Below are positions 7,554 through 16,213 of a stretch of DNA of 64,000 nt, one piece after another. The stretch comes from Flavobacterium chryseum (GTDB taxonomy: Bacteria > Bacteroidota > Bacteroidia > Flavobacteriales > Flavobacteriaceae). The stretch spans positions 62,001 through 126,000 of the forward strand of contig NZ_SNWW01000008.1 of NCBI RefSeq assembly GCF_004362015.1. Direction: 5' to 3'. Within the stretch, counting starts at the first letter, position 1. Each line of letters starts with the position of its first letter. The position numbers and the translations under genes were made by a program. The notes under the pieces were generated by a model. That model was given only the letters and a program-made list of their open reading frames with translations, was not told the DNA's origin and made no database searches.

Positions 7554-8954
7554 TTGAAACCTTTTATACTCAACACACATTACAAACAAATTCTGGCAGA
7601 TACCATTACGCCAGTAAGTATTTATTTTAAAATAAGAGACAAATTTCCGAATAGTTTATTACTTGAAAGTAGTGATTATCACGGAAATGACAATAGTTTC
7701 TCCTACATATGCTGCAACCCGATTGCAACCATTAAAATTGAAAACGAAACTATTTCTAAAACTTTTCCTGACGGAACAACCAATAAAATTGCAATTGATG
7801 CTTCGACTAATATTCCGGAAGTAATTCAGGAATTTTCAAGTCAGTTTAAGTCTGAGAAAAACGATTTTAAATTCATAAATAATGGTTTATTTGGATACAT
7901 TTCTTATGATGCCGTTCGTTATTTTGAGAAAGTTTCGATTGCTAAAAAAGACAACGCAACTTCAATTCCGGATGTTTTTTATGCAGTTTACCAAAACATT
8001 ATCGCCATAAATCACTTTAAAAATGAAGCTTATATTTTTTGCCATAGTGTTGATGGAAGAAATAACATTTCTGAAATTGAGCAATTACTGCAATCCAGAA
8101 ATATTGCTTCATACAAATTTACTAAAGAAGGCGAAGGTTTCTCTAATTTAACTGATGAAGAATTCAAACATAATGTGGCTTTGGCTAAGAAGCATTGTTT
8201 TAGGGGAGACGTTTTTCAATTGGTTTTATCGCGTCGATTTACACAAGGTTTTAAAGGCGATGAATTTAATGTTTACAGAGCTTTAAGAAGCATTAATCCT
8301 TCTCCTTATTTATTCTTTTTTGATTATGGCGATTTTAAAATATTTGGATCTTCGCCCGAAGCACAAATCATCGTAAAAAACAGAAAAGCCGAAATTCACC
8401 CAATTGCTGGAACTTTTAAAAGAACCGGAAACGACGAGCGTGATGCGCTTTTAGCCAAAGAACTTTCTGAAGATAAAAAAGAAAATAGCGAACACGTTAT
8501 GCTTGTCGATTTGGCGAGAAATGATTTAAGCAGAAACGGTCATGATGTTAATGTTGAAAAATATAGAGAAGTACAGTTTTTCTCTCACGTAATTCACTTA
8601 GTTTCAAAAGTTACAGGTCATTTACATGAAAAAGCGACGACGATGCAAGTTGTTGCTGATACTTTTCCGGCCGGAACTTTAAGCGGAGCTCCAAAACACA
8701 GAGCCATGCAATTAATTGAAGATTACGAAAAAACAAATCGTAATTTTTACGGAGGTGCAATAGGTTTTATGGATTTTGAAGGCAACTTTAATCACGCAAT
8801 TATGATTCGAACTTTCCTGAGTAAAAACCATCAATTGCATTGTCAGGCCGGCGCCGGAATCGTTGCAAGTTCTGATGAAGAAAGCGAAATGCAGGAAGTT
8901 TATAATAAATTAAGAGCTTTGAATACTGCGCTTGAAATGGCGGAGAAAATATAG
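7554..8954 (+). CDS. trpE: Anthranilate synthase component I
   Basis: This 466-residue enzyme converts chorismate plus ammonia (from TrpG) to anthranilate, the first step of tryptophan synthesis. The start codon is TTG; the first residues (MKPFILNTHYKQ) fit the family N-terminus and no ATG is nearby, so TTG is kept. LLES (residues 36-39) is the motif of the tryptophan feedback site. The chorismate-binding core has FQLVLSRRF, PIAGTFKRTG, DLARNDLSR, FPAGTLSGAPK and the C-terminal GAGIVASSDEESE. The gene lies directly behind the attenuator, so it is controlled both by attenuation and by feedback inhibition. Confidence 0.96.
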   Translation: MKPFILNTHYKQILADTITPVSIYFKIRDKFPNSLLLESSDYHGNDNSFSYICCNPIATIKIENETISKTFPDGTTNKIAIDASTNIPEVIQEFSSQFKSEKNDFKFINNGLFGYISYDAVRYFEKVSIAKKDNATSIPDVFYAVYQNIIAINHFKNEAYIFCHSVDGRNNISEIEQLLQSRNIASYKFTKEGEGFSNLTDEEFKHNVALAKKHCFRGDVFQLVLSRRFTQGFKGDEFNVYRALRSINPSPYLFFFDYGDFKIFGSSPEAQIIVKNRKAEIHPIAGTFKRTGNDERDALLAKELSEDKKENSEHVMLVDLARNDLSRNGHDVNVEKYREVQFFSHVIHLVSKVTGHLHEKATTMQVVADTFPAGTLSGAPKHRAMQLIEDYEKTNRNFYGGAIGFMDFEGNFNHAIMIRTFLSKNHQLHCQAGAGIVASSDEESEMQEVYNKLRALNTALEMAEKI

Positions 8955-8996
8955 TTTCAAATTGAAACCTTAAACCTTAAACAAAACTAAGACCTT

Positions 8997-9446
8997 ATGA
9001 AAAATATAATTCCATTTGTTATTGCCATTGTATTATTCGCTTCATGCGAAACAAAGAAAGAATCAACAGCAATTCCGTTAATCGGAACCTGGCGTCTGAT
9101 ATCGGCCGAAACGACAGAAAAAGATTCAACATTCTCGACTTTCAATTCAAAAACAAAAATGATTAAAATTATAAATGATACCCATTTTGCTTTTTTCAAT
9201 CATGATTTGAATAATGGCAAAGATTCAACAAATGCAGTTTTCTTTGGCGGAGGCGGAAAATATACTTTGAAAGATAGTGTTTACACCGAGAATCTGGAAT
9301 ATTTTAATAACCGTCAATGGGAAAATGGAAAGTTTGAGTTTGTAGTGAAAATTAAAAATGACACACTAACTCAAAAAGGAATCGAAAAAGTAGAAAAATT
9401 AGGAATCGACCGTATTATTACAGAAAAATACGTTAGAGAAAAATAG
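8997..9446 (+). CDS. Small lipoprotein with lipocalin-like domain
   Basis: The 149-residue product has a lipoprotein signal: a hydrophobic stretch then the lipobox FASC with Cys at residue 17, so it should be anchored in a membrane facing the periplasm. The mature part starts with PLIGTWRLISAE, a hallmark of lipocalin-like or DUF4488-type domains, followed by alternating strands (IKIINDTHFAFF, GGGGKYTLKD). No ligand residues can be named. It lies between trpE and trpG in the same direction, an odd place for a lipoprotein, and no link to tryptophan synthesis is evident. Confidence 0.8.
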   Translation: MKNIIPFVIAIVLFASCETKKESTAIPLIGTWRLISAETTEKDSTFSTFNSKTKMIKIINDTHFAFFNHDLNNGKDSTNAVFFGGGGKYTLKDSVYTENLEYFNNRQWENGKFEFVVKIKNDTLTQKGIEKVEKLGIDRIITEKYVREK

Positions 9447-9468
9447 AAAATTTAGTTTAAAGTTTAAA

Positions 9469-9516
9469 GTTTCAGGTTCCAATAACTTGAAACAAAAAAA
9501 ACCTGAAACCTGAAAC
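9469..9516. repeat. Small inverted repeat upstream of trpG
   Basis: GTTTCAGGTT is followed by two head-to-tail copies of its complement, AACCTGAAAC and ACCTGAAAC. Related GTTTCAG / CTGAAAC words recur at 10105-10140. They fill the lipoprotein-trpG and trpG-GNAT gaps. Confidence 0.55.
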
Positions 9517-9527
9517 AAAAACATACA

Positions 9528-10094
9528 ATGAAAAAAATATTAGTTATAGACAATTACGATAGTTTCACTTATAATTTAGTGCACTATCTGGAAGATTTAA
9601 ACTGCGAAGTAACCGTTTACAGAAACGACGAATTCGACATTGACGAAATCGCCAATTTTGATAAAATATTGCTTTCGCCAGGACCTGGAATTCCGGATGA
9701 AGCGGGATTATTAAAAGCCGTAATTGCAAAATATGCGCCAACGAAAAGTATTTTAGGCGTTTGTTTAGGTCAGCAAGCGATTGGGGAAGTTTTTGGCGGA
9801 ACACTTTCGAACCTTGATAAAGTTTATCACGGCGTAGCTACAAATGTAAAAACCGTAGTTTCTGATGAAATTCTTTTTGAAGGTTTAGGAAATGAATTTG
9901 AAGTTGGAAGATACCATTCCTGGGTTGTTGATGCAAATTTACCAGAAGTTCTTGAAGCAACTTCAATCGACGAAAACGGACAAATTATGTCTTTAAGACA
10001 CAAAACCTTTGATGTAAGAGGCGTTCAATTTCACCCAGAAAGCGTTTTGACTCCAAACGGAAAAAGAATATTGGAGAACTGGATTAAGAGTTAA
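9528..10094 (+). CDS. trpG: Anthranilate synthase component II (glutamine amidotransferase)
   Basis: This 188-residue class I glutaminase supplies ammonia to TrpE. NYDSFTYNLVHYL lies at residues 8-20. The oxyanion and nucleophile region is LSPGPGIPDE and GVCLGQQAIGE, with the catalytic Cys around residue 79. The His-Glu pair sits in VQFHPESVLT near the C-terminus. It is free-standing, not fused to trpD. It follows the lipoprotein by 81 bases that hold only repeat words, and should share the trp transcript. Confidence 0.96.
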   Translation: MKKILVIDNYDSFTYNLVHYLEDLNCEVTVYRNDEFDIDEIANFDKILLSPGPGIPDEAGLLKAVIAKYAPTKSILGVCLGQQAIGEVFGGTLSNLDKVYHGVATNVKTVVSDEILFEGLGNEFEVGRYHSWVVDANLPEVLEATSIDENGQIMSLRHKTFDVRGVQFHPESVLTPNGKRILENWIKS

Positions 10095-10189
10095 TTTATT
10101 TTGTTTCAGCTTTCAAGTTTAAGTTAAATCTGAAACAAAAGAAAAAAACTTAGCAACTCAAAACCTTAGCAACTTAGAATATTTAAAAA

Positions 10190-10594
10190 ATGATTACAAT
10201 TTCAGAAACCAGAGAAATCAATATCGATGATATACTGATTTTATACAAAGCAAATGAATGGAGTTCAGCAAATAAGCCAAACGAATTATATAACGCTCTT
10301 TTAAATTCAGAAACTTTAATTACAGCTTGGGAAGGAGAAAAGTTAGTTGGATTAGGAAATGCAATTTCTGATGGTCATTTAACGGTTTATTATCCACATT
10401 TATTGGTACTTCCGGATTATCAGGGAAAAGGAATTGGAAAATTGATTATGGACAAAATGCAGGAGAAATACGGTCACTTTCATATGCAAATGCTAACCGC
10501 TGATGGAAGATCTGTTGATTTCTACAAGAAAAATGGATTTGAAAGAGCCGGAAAAACAGAACCAATGTGGATTTATCAGGGAAATGAACATTAA
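10190..10594 (+). CDS. GNAT family N-acetyltransferase
   Basis: This is a 134-residue acetyl-CoA-dependent acyltransferase. The acetyl-CoA-binding motif A is seen as LLVLPDYQGKGIGKLIMDKM (Q/RxxGxG type) around residues 74-93. The C-terminal VDFYKKNGFERAGKTEPMWIY is typical of motif B in YjgM-like small GNATs. The acceptor is unknown. It is inserted between trpG and trpD in the same orientation, separated from each by about 90 bases of repeat DNA, and is probably carried on the trp transcript without being part of the pathway. Confidence 0.9.
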   Translation: MITISETREINIDDILILYKANEWSSANKPNELYNALLNSETLITAWEGEKLVGLGNAISDGHLTVYYPHLLVLPDYQGKGIGKLIMDKMQEKYGHFHMQMLTADGRSVDFYKKNGFERAGKTEPMWIYQGNEH

Positions 10595-10627
10595 AAAACA
10601 TTATTCAGTCTCAGTTTTCAAAAAAAC

Positions 10628-10672
10628 TTAGCAACACAGTCCCGAAGCTTCGGGATAGCAACTTAGAACCTT
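10628..10672. repeat. AGCAACTTAGAACC word repeat with nested palindrome
   Basis: The word CTTAGCAAC is repeated on both sides of the 16-bp perfect palindrome TCCCGAAGCTTCGGGA (10640-10655). The palindrome looks like an insertion into the older word repeat. Variants of the same palindrome lie at 25682, 25778 and 53110. Confidence 0.6.
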
Positions 10673-10679
10673 TAAAAGA

Positions 10680-11672
10680 ATGAAAACAATATTAAACAAA
10701 TTAATCAATCACGAAATTCTTTCGAAAGAAGAGGCTAAAAACGTATTGATTAATATTTCAAGCGGCAGTTATAACCCAAGTCAGATTTCAGCCTTTTTGA
10801 CTGTATTTATGATGCGAAGCATTACCATCGACGAACTTTCAGGTTTTCGTGAAGCTTTATTAGAATTATGTGTTCGCGTTGATTTATCAGCTTACAATAC
10901 GATCGATCTATGCGGAACGGGCGGTGACGGAAAAGATACTTTCAATATTTCGACTTTAGCTTCTTTTGTATCTGCAGGTGCGGGAATAAAAGTGGCAAAA
11001 CATGGAAATTACGGAGTATCCTCAATTTCAGGATCAAGCAATGTCATGGAGAAAATGGGAATTAAATTCAGCAACGATGCTTCATTTTTAGAAAAATGTA
11101 TCGACAAAGCGGGAATTTGCGTTTTGCACGCTCCCCTATTTCACCCTGCAATGAAAAATGTTGGACCAATACGTAAAGAATTAGCTGTAAAAACCTTTTT
11201 TAATATGTTGGGACCAATGGTAAATCCTTCATTTCCACAAAATCAATTGGTTGGTGTTTTCAATTTAGAATTAGCCCGAATTTATGCGTATTTATACCAA
11301 AGTACGAATGTCAATTTCACAATCCTGCATTCGCTTGACGGTTATGATGAAATTTCTCTAACAGGGCCAACCAAAACGATTTCAAATCATATGGAAGGCA
11401 TGTTAAAACCGGAAGATTTTGGCGTTCGCCTTTTATCGCAAAGCGAAATCGAAGGCGGAAAAACCATCGAAGAATCTGCTGATATGTTTATCAATATTCT
11501 TTCAGGAAAAGGAAATGAAGCGCAGAATAATGTAGTTTGTGCAAATGCAGCAATGGCAATTGCAACCGTTACAAAATGTTCTCCTCTAGAAGGTTTTGAA
11601 TTAGCGAAAGAAAGTTTATTGTCTGGAAAAGGGTTAAAAGCGTTAAATAAATTGAAAGATTTAATGATTTAA
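10680..11672 (+). CDS. trpD: Anthranilate phosphoribosyltransferase
   Basis: This 330-residue enzyme joins anthranilate to PRPP. The family signatures are visible: LCGTGGDGKDTFNIST around residues 77-92 (PRPP/diphosphate loop), KHGNYGVSSISGSSNVMEKMG around 107-127, and GPMVNPSFPQNQLVGVF. The length matches the family. It is separate from trpG. It lies in the trp unit and ends 13 bases before a four-helix-bundle gene. Confidence 0.96.
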   Translation: MKTILNKLINHEILSKEEAKNVLINISSGSYNPSQISAFLTVFMMRSITIDELSGFREALLELCVRVDLSAYNTIDLCGTGGDGKDTFNISTLASFVSAGAGIKVAKHGNYGVSSISGSSNVMEKMGIKFSNDASFLEKCIDKAGICVLHAPLFHPAMKNVGPIRKELAVKTFFNMLGPMVNPSFPQNQLVGVFNLELARIYAYLYQSTNVNFTILHSLDGYDEISLTGPTKTISNHMEGMLKPEDFGVRLLSQSEIEGGKTIEESADMFINILSGKGNEAQNNVVCANAAMAIATVTKCSPLEGFELAKESLLSGKGLKALNKLKDLMI

Positions 11673-11685
11673 AGATTAAAAAATT

Positions 11686-12054
11686 ATGACAAAATCTTTT
11701 GAAGAATTTGAGGTTTATAAAAAAGGAATTCAATTAGCTAAATTAATTTTTGATTTAATGAATAGTAAACCTTTTGAAAGAGAATTTGGATTCAAAGATC
11801 AAATAAAAAGAGCTGTTGTTTCCATCACAAATAATATTGCAGAAGGATCAGAATATAATAACAACAAGCAATTAATACGATATCTAAAAATTTCAAAAGG
11901 AAGTTGTGCAGAAGTCAGAAGTATGTTGATATTATGCAGAGAACTAAATTTTTGTAATCAATTAGAAATTCAAAAAAGTTATGATTTAAGTATTGAAATA
12001 TCGCAGAACTTATCAAACTTCATAAAATATTTAAACACCAAAATAGATGCTTAA
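11686..12054 (+). CDS. Four-helix-bundle protein (S23/IVP family)
   Basis: The 122-residue protein has the pattern of the S23 or 23S rRNA intervening-sequence protein family. An N-terminal FEVYKKGIQLA precedes a basic FKDQIKRAVVSI and the hallmark SITNNIAEGSEY around residues 44-56. A last amphipathic helix pair follows. Members form pentameric bundles and include Avd of diversity-generating retroelements, but no reverse transcriptase or variable repeat is near. It is inserted between trpD and trpC. A second, divergent family member is at 37361. The function is unknown. Confidence 0.88.
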   Translation: MTKSFEEFEVYKKGIQLAKLIFDLMNSKPFEREFGFKDQIKRAVVSITNNIAEGSEYNNNKQLIRYLKISKGSCAEVRSMLILCRELNFCNQLEIQKSYDLSIEISQNLSNFIKYLNTKIDA

Positions 12055-12113
12055 TTTATAGATAATTTAATTTTTCAATCTTTAAGTTTTTCAATCTTTA
12101 AATTATAAAAACA

Positions 12114-12896
12114 ATGAACATACTTGATAAAATAATATTTGATAAACAACGAGAAGTCGTTCTTAAAAAATCGATCATTCCGGTCTCGCAATTGGAAAAT
12201 TCTGTATTTTTTGGAAGAGAAACCATTTCTTTGAGTCAAAAACTTAGAACCAGTTCAACAGGAATAATTGCCGAACACAAACGTCGTTCTCCTTCAAAAT
12301 CGGTTATCAATCATAACTTTACGGTTGAAGAAGTGGTAAAAGGATATGAAAATGCAGGCGCTTGTGGAATTTCAGTTTTAACCGATGGAAAATATTTTGG
12401 TGGATCTTTAGACGATTTACTTTTAGCCAGAGCAAGTGTAAATATTCCGCTTTTGCGAAAAGAATTTATTGTTGATGAATATCAGATTTTAGAAGCAAAA
12501 GCTTTTGGAGCCGATTTGATTCTTTTGATTGCTGCGGTTTTAACTCGCGAAGAAATCAAATCTTTATCTAAATTTGCAAAGAAACTTGGTTTAGAAGTTT
12601 TATTGGAAGTTCACAATCAGGAAGAATTAGAAAAATCAATTATGCCCAGTTTAGACATGATTGGCGTAAATAACAGAAATTTAAAAACATTTGAAGTTAG
12701 CCTGGATTTCAGCAAACAACTGGCATCGCAAATTCCGAATGATTTCGTAAAAGTTTCTGAAAGCGGGATTTCAACAGTCGAGGCCATTTCAGAATTAAAA
12801 CCTTACGGTTACAGCGGTTTTTTAATTGGAGAAAACTTCATGAAAACAGATAACGCAGGACAAGCAGCAACCGAATTTATAAAAAGCTTGCAATAA
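12114..12896 (+). CDS. trpC: Indole-3-glycerol phosphate synthase
   Basis: This 260-residue TIM-barrel enzyme closes the indole ring from CdRP. IAEHKRRSPSKSVI (residues 53-66) carries the conserved Lys-Ser-Pro, followed by SVLTDGKYFGGS, LLRKEFIVDEYQ with the catalytic Lys, and GVNNRNLKTFEV. The ending is VSESGIST and GFLIGENFM. It is not fused to trpF, which follows after 148 bases of repeat DNA. It is part of the trp unit. Confidence 0.96.
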   Translation: MNILDKIIFDKQREVVLKKSIIPVSQLENSVFFGRETISLSQKLRTSSTGIIAEHKRRSPSKSVINHNFTVEEVVKGYENAGACGISVLTDGKYFGGSLDDLLLARASVNIPLLRKEFIVDEYQILEAKAFGADLILLIAAVLTREEIKSLSKFAKKLGLEVLLEVHNQEELEKSIMPSLDMIGVNNRNLKTFEVSLDFSKQLASQIPNDFVKVSESGISTVEAISELKPYGYSGFLIGENFMKTDNAGQAATEFIKSLQ

Positions 12897-13040
12897 ACAC
12901 GAATTTCACAAATTAACACAAATTCAATTCGCGGAAATTCGTGTAATTCGTGACAAAAAAAAGCAAAGCTTTGCGAACTTAGCGTTTGTAAGCGGCAATC
13001 ATATAATAAAAACTTAGCGCCCTTTGCGGTAAAAAAACAA
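12897..13040. repeat. Intergenic repeat between trpC and trpF
   Basis: Copies of ACACGAATTTCACAAATT and its complement AATTCGTGTAATTCGTG form an imperfect hairpin. They are followed by words of the type AAAGCAAAGCTTTGCG and ACTTAGCGCCCTTTGCGG. The same CACGAATT family builds the long inverted repeats at 22885 and 46721. Confidence 0.6.
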
Positions 13041-13044
13041 CACA

Positions 13045-13677
13045 ATGAAACTGAAAATTTGCGGTATGAAATATCCCGATAATATAATCGAAGTGGGTAA
13101 ACTCCTGCCCGATTATATGGGATTTATTTTCTGGGAAAACTCCGCTCGATATTTTAATGAAACGATTCCGGAACTAATAAAAACAATCAAAAAAGTGGGT
13201 GTTTTCGTAAACGAATCGGTTGAAAATATTATCGAAAAAATAAACAAACACGATTTGCAAGCGGTACAATTGCACGGAAATGAGTCTGTTGAATTTTGTC
13301 AGGATTTGAAAAATAAAATGGGTCATTCAATAGAAATCATAAAAGTATTTTCGGTTGCAAATGATTTTGATTTTGAAATCGTAAAACCATTTGAACCAGT
13401 CTGCGATTTCTTCCTGTTTGATACTAAAGGAAAATTGCCCGGCGGAAACGGAGCTACTTTTGAGTGGGAAATATTAAAAAAATACAAGTCTGACAAACCC
13501 TTCTTTTTGAGTGGCGGCATCGGAATCAATGAATTAAAAGCTATCGAAGAAATTTCAAAAAGTAATTTACCAATTTATGCTATCGATGTAAATAGTAAAT
13601 TTGAAATTGAACCGGGACTTAAAAACAAAAATCTATTAAGCAATTTCAAACGAAAATTTGATGTTGCCAACTTTTAA
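13045..13677 (+). CDS. trpF: Phosphoribosylanthranilate isomerase
   Basis: This 210-residue TIM barrel performs the Amadori rearrangement of PRA to CdRP. LKICGMKYPDNI at the start bears the catalytic Cys (residue 5). VQLHGNES lies around residue 73, FLFDTKGKLPGGNGATFEW around 133-151 holds the catalytic Asp, and FLSGGIG around 162 is the phosphate loop. It overlaps nothing and is 12 bases before trpB, so the pair is tightly coupled. Confidence 0.95.
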   Translation: MKLKICGMKYPDNIIEVGKLLPDYMGFIFWENSARYFNETIPELIKTIKKVGVFVNESVENIIEKINKHDLQAVQLHGNESVEFCQDLKNKMGHSIEIIKVFSVANDFDFEIVKPFEPVCDFFLFDTKGKLPGGNGATFEWEILKKYKSDKPFFLSGGIGINELKAIEEISKSNLPIYAIDVNSKFEIEPGLKNKNLLSNFKRKFDVANF

Positions 13678-13689
13678 AATTGAAATAAA

Positions 13690-14871
13690 ATGAATTTTAA
13701 TGTCAACGAAAAAGGATATTACGGAGAATTTGGAGGAGCTTATATTCCTGAAATGCTGTATCCAAATGTAGAAGAATTACGCCAGAATTATTTAAAAATA
13801 ACAAGCGAACCCGATTTTAAAGCAGCGTTTGATCAATTGCTAAAAGATTACGTCGGGCGCCCGAGTCCGCTTTATTTTGCAAAACGTTTATCTGAAAAAT
13901 ACAACACTAAAGTTTATCTTAAAAGAGAAGACTTAAATCATACCGGAGCACATAAAGTTAACAACACCATCGGGCAAATATTAGTTGCAAAACGTTTAGG
14001 CAAAACAAGAATCATTGCCGAAACCGGCGCTGGCCAGCACGGCGTTGCAACCGCAACGGTTTGTGCTCTTATGGGAATGGAATGTATTGTTTATATGGGC
14101 GAAATTGACATTGCGCGTCAGGCTCCAAATGTGGCTCGTATGAAAATGCTAGGCGCAGAAGTTCGTCCGGCACTTTCGGGTTCAAGAACTTTAAAAGATG
14201 CCACAAACGAGGCAATCCGCGATTGGATTAATAATCCGGTTGACACGCATTATATTATCGGATCTGCGATTGGACCGCATCCTTATCCGGATATGGTGAC
14301 GCGTTTTCAAAGTGTGATTTCTGAAGAAATAAAATGGCAGTTAAAAGAAAAAGAAGGTCGCGAAAATCCTGATTATGTTGTAGCTTGTATTGGTGGCGGA
14401 AGTAACGCTGCAGGAACTTATTATCATTTTCTGCACGAGCCAGAAGTGGGAATTATCGCTGTTGAAGCAGCCGGAAAAGGCGTCGATAGCGGACATAGCG
14501 CAGCAACAAGTAAATTAGGAAAAGTTGGTATTATTCACGGTTGCAAAACGCTTTTAATGCAAACTCCGGACGGGCAAATTACAGAACCGTATTCTATTTC
14601 TGCAGGATTAGATTATCCCGGAGTTGGGCCAATGCACGCGCATTTAGCACAAACCGTACGCGGCGAATTTTTCTCTGTTACTGATGATGATGCTATGAAC
14701 GCAGGTTTACAACTTACTAAATTAGAAGGAATTATTCCGGCAATTGAAAGCGCACATGCCTTTGCTGTTCTAGATCAAAAGAAATTTAAACCGACAGATA
14801 TTGTGGTGATAAGTCTTTCGGGGCGTGGCGATAAAGATTTAGACAATTATATTGAGTATTTTAAGTTGTAA
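13690..14871 (+). CDS. trpB: Tryptophan synthase beta chain
   Basis: This 393-residue PLP enzyme condenses indole with serine. YGEFGGAYIPEML opens the chain. LKREDLNHTGAHKVNN (around residues 78-93) contains the PLP-binding Lys. AETGAGQHGVA, CIGGGSNAAG (phosphate loop) and LSGRGDKDL near the end are all intact. The length is standard for TrpB1. The alpha subunit gene is unusually distant (1.3 kb downstream), with two unrelated genes between. Confidence 0.97.
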   Translation: MNFNVNEKGYYGEFGGAYIPEMLYPNVEELRQNYLKITSEPDFKAAFDQLLKDYVGRPSPLYFAKRLSEKYNTKVYLKREDLNHTGAHKVNNTIGQILVAKRLGKTRIIAETGAGQHGVATATVCALMGMECIVYMGEIDIARQAPNVARMKMLGAEVRPALSGSRTLKDATNEAIRDWINNPVDTHYIIGSAIGPHPYPDMVTRFQSVISEEIKWQLKEKEGRENPDYVVACIGGGSNAAGTYYHFLHEPEVGIIAVEAAGKGVDSGHSAATSKLGKVGIIHGCKTLLMQTPDGQITEPYSISAGLDYPGVGPMHAHLAQTVRGEFFSVTDDDAMNAGLQLTKLEGIIPAIESAHAFAVLDQKKFKPTDIVVISLSGRGDKDLDNYIEYFKL

Positions 14872-14879
14872 TAAAAGGA

Positions 14880-15221
14880 ATGCAAAACAAACAACAAATT
14901 ATGGAATATTTATTTTCTTACGGAACATTAAGATCGAAAGAAATTCAAATGCGGGTTTTTAATAAATTCTTAACCGGAACTCAGGACCAACTTCTTGGCT
15001 ATAAACTAAAAAGCCTGCAAATAGAGGAAGAATTTGGAATGGCCGATTATGTTGTGGTAGTAGCAAGCGAGAATGCTTCGGATATTATTCATGGCGTTGC
15101 TTTTGCTGTTTCTAATGCAGATTTAGCTAAAGCCGATCAATTCGAATCTAACTCGTATAAAAGAGTTCAGGTAACATTGAAATCCGGAATTATTGCCTGG
15201 GTTTATATCGAAAATTTATAA
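14880..15221 (+). CDS. Gamma-glutamylcyclotransferase-like (AIG2/GGCT) protein
   Basis: This 113-residue protein contains the family opening LFSYGTLRSKEIQ (the YGTLR substrate-binding loop) and a later conserved Glu region (ADQFESNSYKRVQV). Family members cyclise gamma-glutamyl or similar amines to pyroglutamate. The first ATG (14880) lies 8 bases after trpB. A second one at 14901, directly before EYLFSYGTL, fits the family start better. It sits inside the trp operon between trpB and trpA and is probably co-transcribed. The substrate is not known. Confidence 0.85.
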   Translation: MQNKQQIMEYLFSYGTLRSKEIQMRVFNKFLTGTQDQLLGYKLKSLQIEEEFGMADYVVVVASENASDIIHGVAFAVSNADLAKADQFESNSYKRVQVTLKSGIIAWVYIENL

Positions 15222-15242
15222 TTGTAAATATAAAACCATAAA

Positions 15243-15980
15243 ATGATTTTAGCAGCAGCACAAACAAAACCAACACGAGGCAATATTGATGCTAATTTAT
15301 CTGATCATTATCGTCTTATTGAATTGGCAGTGCAAAATAGAGCACAATTAATTGCATTTCCTGAATTATCTATTACAGGTTATGAAAGAGAAAATGCACA
15401 GCAATTGGCTTTCAAAAAAGATGACTCACGTTTGGATCATTTGAAAAAATTAGCTGTTGAAAATAACATTATAATTATTGCCGGCGCGCCAATTGAGATT
15501 GAAGATCAATTATTTATTGGTGAATTTATAATTTCTCCGAATAATTCGGTTGCGGTTTATACCAAACAGTTTTTGCACGAGGGCGAAGATGAATTTTTTC
15601 AATCTTCTTTTGATTATAATCCGATGATTACTATTGAAGATCAGAAGATTTCGTTTGCTATTTGTGCCGATATTGACAATCCGCTTCATCCGGAAAATGC
15701 CAGCAAAAAAGAAACTGATATTTACATTGCAAGTATCTTCTTTTCTCCAAACGGAATTCCGAATGCTCATCGCGATTTACAAAACTACGCTCAAAAACAT
15801 AAAATGAATGTTTTGATGTCTAATTTTAGTGGAGAATCGTGGGGATATCCTTCTGGTGGAAAAAGTGCTTTTTGGAATAACAAAGGAGAATTGGTTGCTG
15901 AAATGAATGATTCAGATTCCGGATTATTATTGATAGAAAATCAGAATGATAATTGGACGAATCGAGTTGTGAAAATTTAA
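15243..15980 (+). CDS. Carbon-nitrogen hydrolase (nitrilase superfamily)
   Basis: The 245-residue protein has the superfamily catalytic triad: Glu in LIAFPELSITGYE (around residue 40), Lys in YTKQFLHEGEDEFF (around 107-109), and Cys in FAICADIDNP (around residue 140). Such enzymes hydrolyse amides or nitriles, for example omega-amidase, N-carbamoyl or deaminated glutathione substrates. The pairing with a gamma-glutamylcyclotransferase-like gene 21 bases upstream could point to turnover of glutamyl amides, but this is inference. It is located between trpB and trpA. Confidence 0.9.
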   Translation: MILAAAQTKPTRGNIDANLSDHYRLIELAVQNRAQLIAFPELSITGYERENAQQLAFKKDDSRLDHLKKLAVENNIIIIAGAPIEIEDQLFIGEFIISPNNSVAVYTKQFLHEGEDEFFQSSFDYNPMITIEDQKISFAICADIDNPLHPENASKKETDIYIASIFFSPNGIPNAHRDLQNYAQKHKMNVLMSNFSGESWGYPSGGKSAFWNNKGELVAEMNDSDSGLLLIENQNDNWTNRVVKI

Positions 15981-15987
15981 AAATAAT

Positions 15988-16154
15988 GCCACAGATGAAA
16001 AGATTAAAAAGATTTTTGTTTCACGCAGATTCTGCAGATTAAAGAAGATTTAATTAAAAAGAGTTTAAAAAAATCTACGCAAATCGGCTTAAATCAATTT
16101 AAATCTGCGTGAAAATTTCAACTAACTATCAGTAGAAGTCTTTTTATCTGTGGC
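15988..16154. repeat. Long imperfect inverted repeat before trpA
   Basis: GCCACAGATGAAAAGATT at the left end pairs with the right end near CTTTTTATCTGTGGC. Inside, TTTCACGCAGATT pairs with AATCTGCGTGAAA. A related shorter element is at 35853. This 167-base element fills the gap between the nitrilase-like gene and trpA. Confidence 0.7.
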
Positions 16155-16213
16155 AAGAAAACTTAACATACCTAACAGGATTTGAAAACCTTTTAGGATA
16201 TAAAATAAAACAA